64,000 nucleotides of DNA. It comes from CAVRZY01 sp963725415 (GTDB lineage: Bacteria > Acidobacteriota > Terriglobia > Bryobacterales > Bryobacteraceae). The translations under genes and the position numbers were made by a program. How positions within the stretch are numbered: position 1 is the stretch's first letter; each line of letters starts with the position of its first letter. The notes under the pieces are model-generated. The model worked only from the letters and a program-made list of their open reading frames with translations, was not told the origin of the DNA and did not search any database. Location of the stretch: contig CAVRZY010000227.1 of assembly GCA_963725415.1 (NCBI GenBank), positions 1 through 64,000 of the forward strand. Direction: 5' to 3'. Below are positions 46,401-53,823 of this stretch, in pieces.

Positions 46401-46725
46401 CCGCACCGAGCGCTGGTTCAACGTGGATGCCGGCTTCGAGCGCGATAGCAGAAAGGCGCTGGCCAGCAACATCCAGGTCTTTCCCCCGCGCTTCAGCGGG
46501 GTCCGCGCCGACGGCATCAATAATTTCGACCTGTCGCTGTTCAAGCACTTCCGCATCCGCGAGAACCTGAAGGCGCAGTTCCGGCTGGAGAGCTTCAACG
46601 CGCTCAACCACGTGCAGTTCGCCGCCCCGAACACCACTCCGACCAGCACCGCCTTCGGCACCATCACCGGCGAGTTCGGGCACGGCCAGCGCCAGATCAC
46701 GCTGGCCATCAAGCTGATCTTCTGA
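43459..46725 (+). pseudogene. Oar-like TonB-dependent receptor with carboxypeptidase-regulatory domain, damaged
   Basis: Outer-membrane receptor. A signal peptide (LAGFAIHLLPAQ) is followed by a CarboxypepD_reg domain (ATIVGRVVDPSGAVVIGAKV) and a beta-barrel ending AIKLIF. Three faults are visible. Near 44020 the sequence jumps from VNGTRSNSSE to VSIKTGTNTLHG, losing about 60-70 plug residues of relatives and changing frame. Near 45300 it jumps from VNLG to AYYAKAPIAEVPVANF, losing 30-40 residues and changing frame. At 45634-45636 an in-frame TAA follows PFPDGL. RBS GGGAG precedes the ATG at 43459. Its place between nikR and cbiMQO suggests nickel uptake; that is inference. Confidence 0.75.
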
Positions 46726-46755
46726 TTTCGCTGCTTTGCGCCCAACGCGAGCCTG

Positions 46756-46782
46756 GTGGCACGCTTGTGCATTTCGTGCTAC
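46756..46782 (+). promoter_or_regulatory. Candidate NikR operator upstream of cbiM
   Basis: GTGGCAC (46756-46762) and GTGCTAC (46776-46782) are imperfect inverted half-sites separated by 13 bp, 14 bp before the ATG of cbiM. The 7-13-7 layout and GTGnnAC half-site resemble the GTGTTAC-N13-GTAACAC NikR boxes described for some non-enteric bacteria, as I recall. I found no matching dyad in the nikR/receptor gap. Confidence 0.42.
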
Positions 46783-46795
46783 TGTAGGTACTCCG

Positions 46796-47704
46796 ATGCA
46801 TATTCCGGATGGCTTTCTGTCCGCACCCGTGTGGTTGGGCCTGGATGCGGCAGGCGTGGCGGCGGTGGGATACCTGGCGCGGCGGGCGCAGCTCGAGTTG
46901 GAGGAGGCCAGGGTACCGCTGCTGGGCGTGATGGGCGCCTTCGTGTTCGCCGCGCAGATGATCAACTTTCCAGTGGGGATGGGCACCAGCGGACACCTGC
47001 TGGGCGCGGCGCTGCTGGCCATCACTCTGGGGCCTGCCGCCGCCAGCATCGTGATGACGGCCATCCTGGCCATCCAGGCGTTCGTGTTTCAGGACGGCGG
47101 TGTTCTGGCGCTGGGCGCCAACGTGCTCAACATGGCGGTCCTGGGGGTCCTGGCCGGATATTTGCCGTACCGCCTGTGGGGCGCGGGCCGGCTTCGAAAA
47201 GCCGCGATCTTCCTGGGGGGCGCTTTCTCGGTGCTGGTCGGGGCCATCCTGGCTATCGTTGAGCTGCTGCTTTCCGGAGTATCTATGCCGCCCTCGATCC
47301 TGGGGGTTTCCCTGGTTCTGTTCGCGATCACCGCGGCCCTGGAAGGCGCCATCACGCTGGCTGTGGTCGAGGGCGTCGAGGCGCTCAACGCCGGCTTCGT
47401 GCGACAGCCGTCGAGGGCGCGTTCCTCGGCGGTCGGAATCCTGGCGCTGGCGGCGGTGCTGCTGGCCGCGCTGGGCATCCTGTTCGCCTCCGCTCACCCG
47501 GACGGTCTGGAAAAACTGGCGGAAAACCTGGGGCTGGCCTCCAGGGCCAGAACTCTGTTCTCGACCCCGCTGACGGATTACAGGCTTCCTTTCCTGAAGT
47601 CCTCCTGGTTCAGCAAAGCCTCCGCCGGGTTGGTCGGGCTGGCGCTGATTTACGGGGTGTGCCTGCTGGTGGGGCGCTTGCTTTCGCGCCGGAGGAGCGC
47701 TTAG
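46796..47704 (+). CDS. cbiM: ECF nickel/cobalt transporter substrate component, CbiM/NikM with PDGLE domain
   Basis: S-component of a group I energy-coupling-factor transporter. MHIPDGFLSAPVWLGLDAAG has the conserved N-terminal M-H-x-P-D-G whose His2 is a metal ligand. About seven hydrophobic helices follow, with NFPVGMGTSGHLLGAALLA. The C-terminal part, ASAHPDGLEKLAENLGL to the last helix, is a PDGLE domain, so this is a NikMN-type fusion of substrate component and accessory subunit. The ATG at 46796 is fixed by the motif. cbiQ begins at the next base after its stop. Confidence 0.93.
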   Translation: MHIPDGFLSAPVWLGLDAAGVAAVGYLARRAQLELEEARVPLLGVMGAFVFAAQMINFPVGMGTSGHLLGAALLAITLGPAAASIVMTAILAIQAFVFQDGGVLALGANVLNMAVLGVLAGYLPYRLWGAGRLRKAAIFLGGAFSVLVGAILAIVELLLSGVSMPPSILGVSLVLFAITAALEGAITLAVVEGVEALNAGFVRQPSRARSSAVGILALAAVLLAALGILFASAHPDGLEKLAENLGLASRARTLFSTPLTDYRLPFLKSSWFSKASAGLVGLALIYGVCLLVGRLLSRRRSA

Positions 47705-48436
47705 TTGCATCACCTGGTCCTGGAGCGCTGGAGTCGCGCCCACAGTGTGCTCCACGCCCGCGATCCCCGCGCCAAGATTCTGCTCCTACTGGCGTTTTTG
47801 ATTGCCGTGGCCACCACGCCGCGGATCTCGCTGGCGTCGGTTCTCTGTTACGCATGTGTGCTGCTCGTGGGAATCTCTCTGGGGCGTTTGCCGGCGGGGG
47901 CCATTCTGGCGAGAGCGGCCGTGGTGTTGCCGTTCTCCGCCACTTTCGCCCTGCTGAGCATCTTGGCGGGAGACAGGGAACGGGCTTTGGCGCTGCTGGT
48001 GAAGAGCTATTTCTCGGCCCTGGCGGTGCTGCTGCTGGCAGCCGTCACGCCGCTGCCGAAATTGTTGCGCGGGCTGGAGTCGCTTGGGGCCCCGCGCGTT
48101 CTGACCTTGGTGGTGCAGTTCCTGTATCGATACCTGTTCGTGATTTCCGAGCAGGCCCAGCACATGCGGCTGGCGGCCCTGTGCCGGGGTTTGGGCTCGC
48201 GGGCGCTTGGCGGCGGCCGGATAGGTTTTCGAGCGGCCGCCGGCGCCGTGGCGGTCTTGTTTGCCCGCTCCTATGCGCGGGCGCAAGGCATTCACAGCGC
48301 CATGCTGGCCCGGGGATTTCAAGGACGCATCGAACTGCTGTCAGCTCCGCACATCGGCACGCTGGACGGTCTTTTTCTTTTCTGCGGACTTGTATTGCTC
48401 CTCGTGCTGCGTCTGTTCCTGGAGGTATTCCGGTAG
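47705..48436 (+). CDS. cbiQ: ECF transporter transmembrane T component
   Basis: A 243-residue EcfT/CbiQ protein that couples the ATPase to CbiM. MHHLVLERWSRAHSVLHARD and PRAKILLLLAFLIAVATTPR are the typical start. RLAALCRGLGSRALGG and LARGFQGR carry the A-x-x-x-R-G and L-A-R-G coupling motifs. The start is TTG at 47705, immediately after the TAG of cbiM. Confidence 0.93.
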   Translation: MHHLVLERWSRAHSVLHARDPRAKILLLLAFLIAVATTPRISLASVLCYACVLLVGISLGRLPAGAILARAAVVLPFSATFALLSILAGDRERALALLVKSYFSALAVLLLAAVTPLPKLLRGLESLGAPRVLTLVVQFLYRYLFVISEQAQHMRLAALCRGLGSRALGGGRIGFRAAAGAVAVLFARSYARAQGIHSAMLARGFQGRIELLSAPHIGTLDGLFLFCGLVLLLVLRLFLEVFR

Positions 48437-48455
48437 TGTACCCGGCTGAAGGCTG

Positions 48456-49181
48456 ATGGCTGCTCCGTTAATCGAGGTTCGCGACCTGCGTTTTCGCTAC
48501 GAAGACGGCACGCTGGCTCTGGACGGCGTGGACTTCCAGCTCTTTCCGGGCGAGACCGTCGCGCTGTTCGGTCCCAACGGCTCGGGCAAGACGACCTTCG
48601 TTCACCATCTCAACGGGCTGCTGTCGGGAGAGGGATTCGTTTCCGTGTGCGGCCTGAAGGTGGAGAAAAAGAACCTTCCCCTGGTGCGCAGGAAAGTCGG
48701 CCTGGTTTTTCAAGACTCCGATGAGCAGCTTTTCATGCCCACCGTGCTCGAGGACGTGGCCTTCGGGCCGCTCAATCTGGGGCTGGCGCCCGAGGAGGCG
48801 CTCGCCGCGGCCCGCCGGGCGCTGGAGCAGGCCGGCATGGGGGAACTCATCGAGAAAGCGCCCTACCACTTAAGCGCTGGAGAAAAGCGACGGGTGGCGC
48901 TGGCTGGGGTGCTGGCCATGCAGCCGGAAATCCTGGTCCTGGACGAACCCACTACCTTCCTGGATCCGCCCGGGCGGCGGGACCTGCTGGAATTACTGCG
49001 GCGACTGCCCCAAGCCAAGATCGTCGTTACTCACGATACTTCGTTTGCGCGAGCGCTGGCCACACGCGCGCTTTTCTTTCAGAAAGGCAAGATTGTACTC
49101 CAAGGCCCCCTCGAGCAGATCATCCAGCGCTTCCGCTGGGACCCGCTGGCGGAACCTGGCGCTCCCGCGGTCCTGGCGTGA
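48456..49181 (+). CDS. cbiO: ECF transporter ATP-binding component
   Basis: ABC-type ATPase of 241 residues energising the CbiMQO nickel/cobalt importer. Walker A is LFGPNGSGKTTFVHHLNG, the Q-loop is VFQDSDEQLF, the signature LSAGEKRRVALAG and Walker B ILVLDEPTTFLDP, with the switch histidine in VVTHD. These are typical of the EcfA/CbiO group. It follows cbiQ by 19 bp. Confidence 0.95.
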   Translation: MAAPLIEVRDLRFRYEDGTLALDGVDFQLFPGETVALFGPNGSGKTTFVHHLNGLLSGEGFVSVCGLKVEKKNLPLVRRKVGLVFQDSDEQLFMPTVLEDVAFGPLNLGLAPEEALAAARRALEQAGMGELIEKAPYHLSAGEKRRVALAGVLAMQPEILVLDEPTTFLDPPGRRDLLELLRRLPQAKIVVTHDTSFARALATRALFFQKGKIVLQGPLEQIIQRFRWDPLAEPGAPAVLA

Positions 49182-49204
49182 GGGGACGAGCTGAAGCGCG
49201 CCCC

Positions 49205-49474
49205 TCAGGCCGCTCCGGCTTCCCTCTTGCGGTATTCCGCCCACCGGCGCTTCTGCGCCATGGAAATCCGTTTTCGCGCCGCCGCGCTCAGGGGACGTCT
49301 TGCCCCAGCCTTCTTTCGCTTGCCCGCTGCAGCGCGGGGCTTGCGTCTCCTGGGCCCAGCCAGTATCGCCCGCACCTGTTGAATCTGAGCCGCGATCCTC
49401 TGCCTCTGCGCCTCCAGACCATCCAGGGCCGCGCTCAGCAGAGCCGCATCCGCTGTCGCCTTAGCTCTCCGCAT
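49205..49474 (-). CDS. Small basic Ala/Arg-rich protein, unknown function
   Basis: An 89-residue protein: an N-terminal helix (ALLSAALDGLEAQRQRIAAQ), a basic linker (GPRRRKPRAAAGKRKKAGAR) and a final SAAARKRISMAQKRRWAEYRKREAG. The last motif recurs in short acidobacterial proteins of unknown function, as I recall, and suggests nucleic-acid binding. It is a convergent neighbour of cbiO. The start is not certain. Confidence 0.55.
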   Translation of the reverse strand: MRRAKATADAALLSAALDGLEAQRQRIAAQIQQVRAILAGPRRRKPRAAAGKRKKAGARRPLSAAARKRISMAQKRRWAEYRKREAGAA

Positions 49475-49531
49475 AACTTCACCCGACTACACGATACCAC
49501 AGAGCTACTTATAGCATCCCGCTAAAAAGTG

Positions 49532-49972
49532 TTACTGCGAATCGCAAATGATAGTAACCGGCCCATCGTTGACAAGGTGCACAGCCATCATGGCCTGAAA
49601 GACACCGGCTTCGAACGGAACATTTCGGGCACGCACCGACTGGAGAAAGTATTCATAAAGGGCGCGGGCCTGCTCGGGAGGGGCGGCCAGATCGAAACTG
49701 GGCCGGCGGCCTTTGCGGCAGTCGCCGTACAAAGTGAATTGCGACACCACCAGCAGGCTTCCGCCGGTGTCTTTCAGACTGCGGTTCATCTTCCCTTCCT
49801 CGTCCGGAAAGATGCGCAGTCCCGCCACCTTGTCGGCCAGGTATTCGGCGTCCGATCGCGTATCCGTCCGGGCGATTCCAAGCAGGGCCACCAGGCCCGG
49901 CCCGATCGAGCCAACCACCTGACCCTCAACTTCCACCCGCGCTTCCGTTACTCGCTGCAACACCACTCGCAT
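49532..49972 (-). CDS. dtd: D-aminoacyl-tRNA deacylase
   Basis: Hydrolyses D-aminoacyl-tRNA and Gly-tRNA-Ala, a proofreading step. The 146-residue protein has MRVVLQRVTEARVEVEG at the start, LLVVSQFTLYGDCRKGRRPSF (SQFTLYG motif) in the middle and AVHLVNDGPVTIICDS (NDGPVT) at the end. All family landmarks are present and the frame is intact. It is divergent from the GHMP kinase gene, with 33 bp between starts. Confidence 0.94.
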   Translation of the reverse strand: MRVVLQRVTEARVEVEGQVVGSIGPGLVALLGIARTDTRSDAEYLADKVAGLRIFPDEEGKMNRSLKDTGGSLLVVSQFTLYGDCRKGRRPSFDLAAPPEQARALYEYFLQSVRARNVPFEAGVFQAMMAVHLVNDGPVTIICDSQ

Positions 49973-50005
49973 ATGGTATAAGTATGCCAGAGAGTTTTCG
50001 CGCTG

Positions 50006-51010
50006 ATGATTGAAACTTACGCCTACGCCCGCGCCGGTTTTCTCGGAAATCCCAGCGACGGTTATTACGGGAAAACGATATCTTTCCTGGTCCGGAATTT
50101 CCGGGCCAGAGTTCTGCTTTATCCCAGCGCGCGCCTGGAAATCAAACCCTCCAAAGCCGACATGCCGATCTTCGAGGATCTGGAGGACCTTTACCGCACT
50201 ACCCGCTGGCGGGGCTATTACGGAGGGATCCGGATCATTCAGGCCTTAACAGTCCGGTTCATGGATTACTGCCGGGAGCAGAACGTCCCGCTGCCCAATC
50301 GCAACTTTGCCATGGAGTATGAATCGAACATCCCCATGCGGCTGGGCCTGGGCGGCTCCAGCGCCATCATCACCGCGGCCCTGCGGGCGCTCTGCTGCTA
50401 TTTCGACCTGGACATTCCGCCTGCCATCCAAGCCAACCTGGCGCTGGAAACCGAAACCAGAGAACTGGGCGTCCCGGCGGGCCTCCAGGACCGGGTGATT
50501 CAGGCCTATGAAGGACTGGTCTACATGGATTTCGCCAGGGACCTCATGGACAAGCAGGGCTATGGGAACTACGAGCGCCTGGACCCCAGCCTGCTGCCCA
50601 GCCTGTACGTGGCCTACCGCACCACGCTCAGCGAAGGTACCGAGGTCTTCCACACCAACGTGCGCGAGCGGTGGCGTGCCGGGGACCCGGTGGTGCTGGA
50701 TGCGATGAACACCTGGGCGCGCTATGCCGAACAGGGCCGCCAGGCCTTGCTCGACCGCGACTACGCCACTCTGGACCGGCTCATCGACGCCAACTTCGAC
50801 CTGCGCGCCAAGATCTACCGCATCAGCGAGGACAACCTTCAGATGATTCAGACGGCCCGTCGCGCGGGCGCCACCGCCAATTTCGCCGGCTCGGGCGGCG
50901 CCATCGTGGGCACCTACAAAGGCGAGCCAATGTTCCAGGCGCTGGTCTCGGCCTTGCAGCCTGTGGGTGTGGCGGTCTTCAAGCCGGTGATCGTCGAGAC
51001 AGCATCATGA
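50006..51010 (+). CDS. GHMP-family sugar kinase (glucuronokinase-like)
   Basis: A 334-residue GHMP kinase. RAGFLGNPSDGYYGKTISFL near the start resembles plant-type glucuronokinases and other sugar-1-kinases. The ATP-binding motif is MRLGLGGSSAIITAAL and the C-terminal one TANFAGSGGAIVGTY. The L-x-E-x-E stretch LALETETRELGVPAGLQDRV follows as in glucuronokinase-like enzymes. Phosphorylation of the anomeric carbon of a uronic acid or similar sugar is the likeliest reaction, but no nucleotidyltransferase partner is adjacent to confirm it. Confidence 0.78.
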   Translation: MIETYAYARAGFLGNPSDGYYGKTISFLVRNFRARVLLYPSARLEIKPSKADMPIFEDLEDLYRTTRWRGYYGGIRIIQALTVRFMDYCREQNVPLPNRNFAMEYESNIPMRLGLGGSSAIITAALRALCCYFDLDIPPAIQANLALETETRELGVPAGLQDRVIQAYEGLVYMDFARDLMDKQGYGNYERLDPSLLPSLYVAYRTTLSEGTEVFHTNVRERWRAGDPVVLDAMNTWARYAEQGRQALLDRDYATLDRLIDANFDLRAKIYRISEDNLQMIQTARRAGATANFAGSGGAIVGTYKGEPMFQALVSALQPVGVAVFKPVIVETAS

Positions 51011-51059
51011 TGTCTCCCTGATATCCTCATAATGTGAGAACGACACTGACCCTTGTGAA

Positions 51060-51155
51060 GATTGATTCATTGGCGATTGAATCATTGACGATTGCACTAC
51101 GGCCTCTGGGCGTGGCTCCGCCAATCGTCAATGAGAAAATCGTCAATCGTCAATT
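51060..51155. repeat. ATTGACG-class heptad arrays in inverted orientation
   Basis: Left arm 51060-51095 (ATTGATTCATTGGCGATTG, ATCATTGACGATTG) and right arm 51122-51155 (CAATCGTCAATGAG, AATCGTCAATCGTCAAT) are reverse-complement classes around a 26-bp centre. The element lies between the GHMP kinase stop and the convergent amidohydrolase stop. The rest of the 200-bp gap holds nothing identified. Confidence 0.8.
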
Positions 51156-51212
51156 CCCCCGGCAGGGCGGCTCTTGCCGCAGGAGCCGCGAGAGCTCCTG
51201 ACCGCCCCACCC

Positions 51213-52478
51213 TCAAGGCCGGTTCAGGTACTTCTCGTAGAGCCGGTGGTGCTTGTTTTCCAGGTCAACCACCTTGCCCTTGATGAAGCACTGCTTGATC
51301 TGCGTGCGCGTCTCCAGCGGATCGCCGTCGGTGACGATAAGATCCGCCCACTTGCCTTTCTCGATTGAGCCGAGCTGCTCGCCCACCCCCCAGATCTCCG
51401 CAGGATTCAGCGTCACCGCCTTGAGCCCCTCCTGCTGAGGCAGGCCAAACGCCACGGCCATGGCGGCTTGATAGGGGAGGTTGCGAACGGCCGACGTCGA
51501 GAAGGTGCCGAAGGCGATCTTCACGCCGGCCCTATGCAGCTCCGCCGGCAGCGTGTAGGCCCTGTCATACGGGTCGTCCTCCTGCGACGGCAGCGAAAGC
51601 GTCGGACCCAGCACGACCGGAATGTTCTTCGACTTCAGCTCCCCGGCCAGCTTGAAGGCCTCGTCGCCTCCTGCCAGCACCATGCGGATCTTCTCCCGCT
51701 CCGCGAAACGCAGCGCCTCCCGGATGGCCCGTTCTCGCTCGGCTCCAATGACTACCGGCTGCTTGCCTTCCAGCACCGGCAGCATGGCTTCGAACTTCAG
51801 ATCGGTCTCGGTGGCGCCCGCCGCCTTGGCCTTTTGATACCGCCGCGCTTGCTCGAAGAAATCCTGGAGCTGCTGCAAGCGGCGCTCGTAGTTCCTTCTT
51901 GCTTCGGCGTACGGCGTGCGGCTCCTGCCCTCCGCCATCGCAAAGCGAGGCGAGGTGGTCTGAATCACCGGAAATCTGAGGTTCATGGCCGCCGAGGGGC
52001 GGACTTCCATCTCTTGCCAGGTCCATCCATCCAAGTGAATGAGCGCAGACTGGCCACAGACGATGCCGCCCGTCGGCATGGTGATGACCGTGGTGATGCC
52101 GTTAGCGCGCGTGACCGGGATATGCTCGCTGGCCGGGTTGACCGCAATGATGGCGCGAAGCTGGGGATTGAAATCGCCGATCTCCGCGGTATCGTTGGTC
52201 TCCCGCACCGAGCCGATCTCCGACAGGCCGATTTCGGTGGCCGAATCGATCATGCCAGGGTAGACGTGCAGCCCTTTTGCATCGACGACGCGGATGCCCT
52301 TGGGCGCCGCCACCTTTGCCCCCACCTCCACGATCCTGCCGTCCCTGACCAGCACGGCCCCGTTGGCAATGTCCGCGCCGGAGACTGGATGGATCGTGGC
52401 CCCGCGCAGCAGGAAACTATCGTCCGTTCCGGCCGCCAGCGGCAGCGAACACAGCAGAGCAATGAGTAAAGTCTTCAT
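51213..52478 (-). CDS. Secreted amidohydrolase-family protein lacking the HxH metal motif
   Basis: A 421-residue exported protein of the amidohydrolase superfamily (imidazolonepropionase/prolidase-like layout). It has a signal peptide (LIALLCSLPLAAG), the front beta-domain (LRGATIHPVSGADI, VRDGRIVEVG) and the C-terminal SIEKGKWADLIVTDGDPLE. Where the superfamily has D-x-H-x-H after the first strand, this one reads YPGMIDSATEIGLSEIG, without histidines, so the binuclear metal site is probably lost. It is last in a tandem of three related genes on the minus strand. The frame is intact. Confidence 0.8.
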   Translation of the reverse strand: MKTLLIALLCSLPLAAGTDDSFLLRGATIHPVSGADIANGAVLVRDGRIVEVGAKVAAPKGIRVVDAKGLHVYPGMIDSATEIGLSEIGSVRETNDTAEIGDFNPQLRAIIAVNPASEHIPVTRANGITTVITMPTGGIVCGQSALIHLDGWTWQEMEVRPSAAMNLRFPVIQTTSPRFAMAEGRSRTPYAEARRNYERRLQQLQDFFEQARRYQKAKAAGATETDLKFEAMLPVLEGKQPVVIGAERERAIREALRFAEREKIRMVLAGGDEAFKLAGELKSKNIPVVLGPTLSLPSQEDDPYDRAYTLPAELHRAGVKIAFGTFSTSAVRNLPYQAAMAVAFGLPQQEGLKAVTLNPAEIWGVGEQLGSIEKGKWADLIVTDGDPLETRTQIKQCFIKGKVVDLENKHHRLYEKYLNRP

Positions 52479-52488
52479 GACGGCCTCC

Positions 52489-53823
52489 TCAGCCCGGCGG
52501 CCCCGTTCTCCTTTGTTGCTCCTTTTGTTGCTCCCTGGCCTTCTCGAGCAGCGCCTTCGTGCGGCCTTCCCGCTCGCTCCTCTGGCTCACGTCGCGGTCC
52601 CGGTCGAAATACAGCTCGCCGTCGATCACCACCTTCTGCACCTTAGCGTAGTTCGAAAGCGGGTGCTTATCGAAAATCACCAGGTCCGCGTCCTTCCCCG
52701 GCTCAATCGAACCCACCCGCTTGTCGATGTCCAGTTGCTTGGCGGGATTGATGGTGATCAGCGCCAGCGCCTCGTCCTCGCTCAAGCCGCCGTACTTGAC
52801 GGCCTTGGCGGCCTCCTGATTGAGGTGGCGCATCAGCTCGGCCGAATCGGAGTTTAGCGAGACCAGCACCCCTTTGCGCATCAGGATGGCAGCGTTGTAC
52901 GGGATGGCGTCGATGGCTTCCATTTTGTAGGCCCACCAGTCGCTGAAGGTGGTGGCGCTGGAGTTGTGCGCCGCGATCTCCTTGGCCACCTTGTATCCCT
53001 CCAGCACGTGAATCAGAGCGTGGATGCGGAAGTGGAACTCATCGGCCAAGCGCAGCAGCATCAGGATCTCGTCGGCGCGATAACAGTGGGCATGCACCAG
53101 GCTGCGGCCCTCCAGCACGTCCACCAGCCGCTCCAGCTTCAAATCCCGGCGCGGCGGAACCGGCTTCTCCCCGCGCTTCACTTTGGCCTCGTACTCCCGC
53201 CACGTCTTCTGGTAGGCCACCGCCTCGGTGAAGGCCTCCCGGATCACGTCCTCGACGCCCATCCGGGTGGCGGGGTAGCGCGGGGGCACTGCGCTGGGCG
53301 TCCTGCCCACACTCCCGCTCCGCTTGGGATTCTCCCCCAGCGCCATTTTCAAAATGGGCCTGGCGCCTTCGAACAGCAGCCCCGCGGCGTCCTTGCCCCA
53401 GCGCGCCTTGATGGTCGAGCACTCCCCGCCAATCGCGTTGGCGCTGCCATGCATGACCGCCAGCGTGGTCACCCCGCCCGCCAGGGCCCGATAAATCGAG
53501 ATGTCCTCCGGGTTCAAGACGTCTTTCATCGCCACCATCGAGGACACCGAAATGCTCCCCTCGTTGGTGCTCTCCGCGGCGATGTGAGAGTGCGGGTCGA
53601 TGATGCCCGGTATCACGTACTGGCCGCTGGCGTCGATCACCTGCGCGCCTTCCGGAACCAGAACCTTCTCGCCGGCCTCGACGATCTTTCCGTCACGCAC
53701 CAGGATGGACCCCTGGAAGCGCCCCTTGGTGACCGTCAGAACGTTGCCGTTTCGAATCACCAGCGGCGGGCCCGCCAGCACTGGGACGGCCGCCGCCAAC
53801 ACTAGAATCCAGAGCGGCTTCAT
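52489..53823 (-). CDS. Secreted amidohydrolase with intact metal-site motif
   Basis: A 444-residue exported amidohydrolase. The signal peptide ends PVLAGPP. YVIPGIIDPHSHIAAES has the D-x-H-x-H metal motif that both neighbours lack. Later metal ligands appear in SLVHAHCYRADE and RIHALIHVLEG, and the aspartate likely in LNSDSAELMRH. SIEPGKDADLVIFDKHPLSN closes the beta-domain. The substrate is unknown: a dipeptide, imide or N-acyl amino acid is possible. Its ATG overlaps the upstream stop (ATGA). Confidence 0.85.
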   Translation of the reverse strand: MKPLWILVLAAAVPVLAGPPLVIRNGNVLTVTKGRFQGSILVRDGKIVEAGEKVLVPEGAQVIDASGQYVIPGIIDPHSHIAAESTNEGSISVSSMVAMKDVLNPEDISIYRALAGGVTTLAVMHGSANAIGGECSTIKARWGKDAAGLLFEGARPILKMALGENPKRSGSVGRTPSAVPPRYPATRMGVEDVIREAFTEAVAYQKTWREYEAKVKRGEKPVPPRRDLKLERLVDVLEGRSLVHAHCYRADEILMLLRLADEFHFRIHALIHVLEGYKVAKEIAAHNSSATTFSDWWAYKMEAIDAIPYNAAILMRKGVLVSLNSDSAELMRHLNQEAAKAVKYGGLSEDEALALITINPAKQLDIDKRVGSIEPGKDADLVIFDKHPLSNYAKVQKVVIDGELYFDRDRDVSQRSEREGRTKALLEKAREQQKEQQRRTGPPG

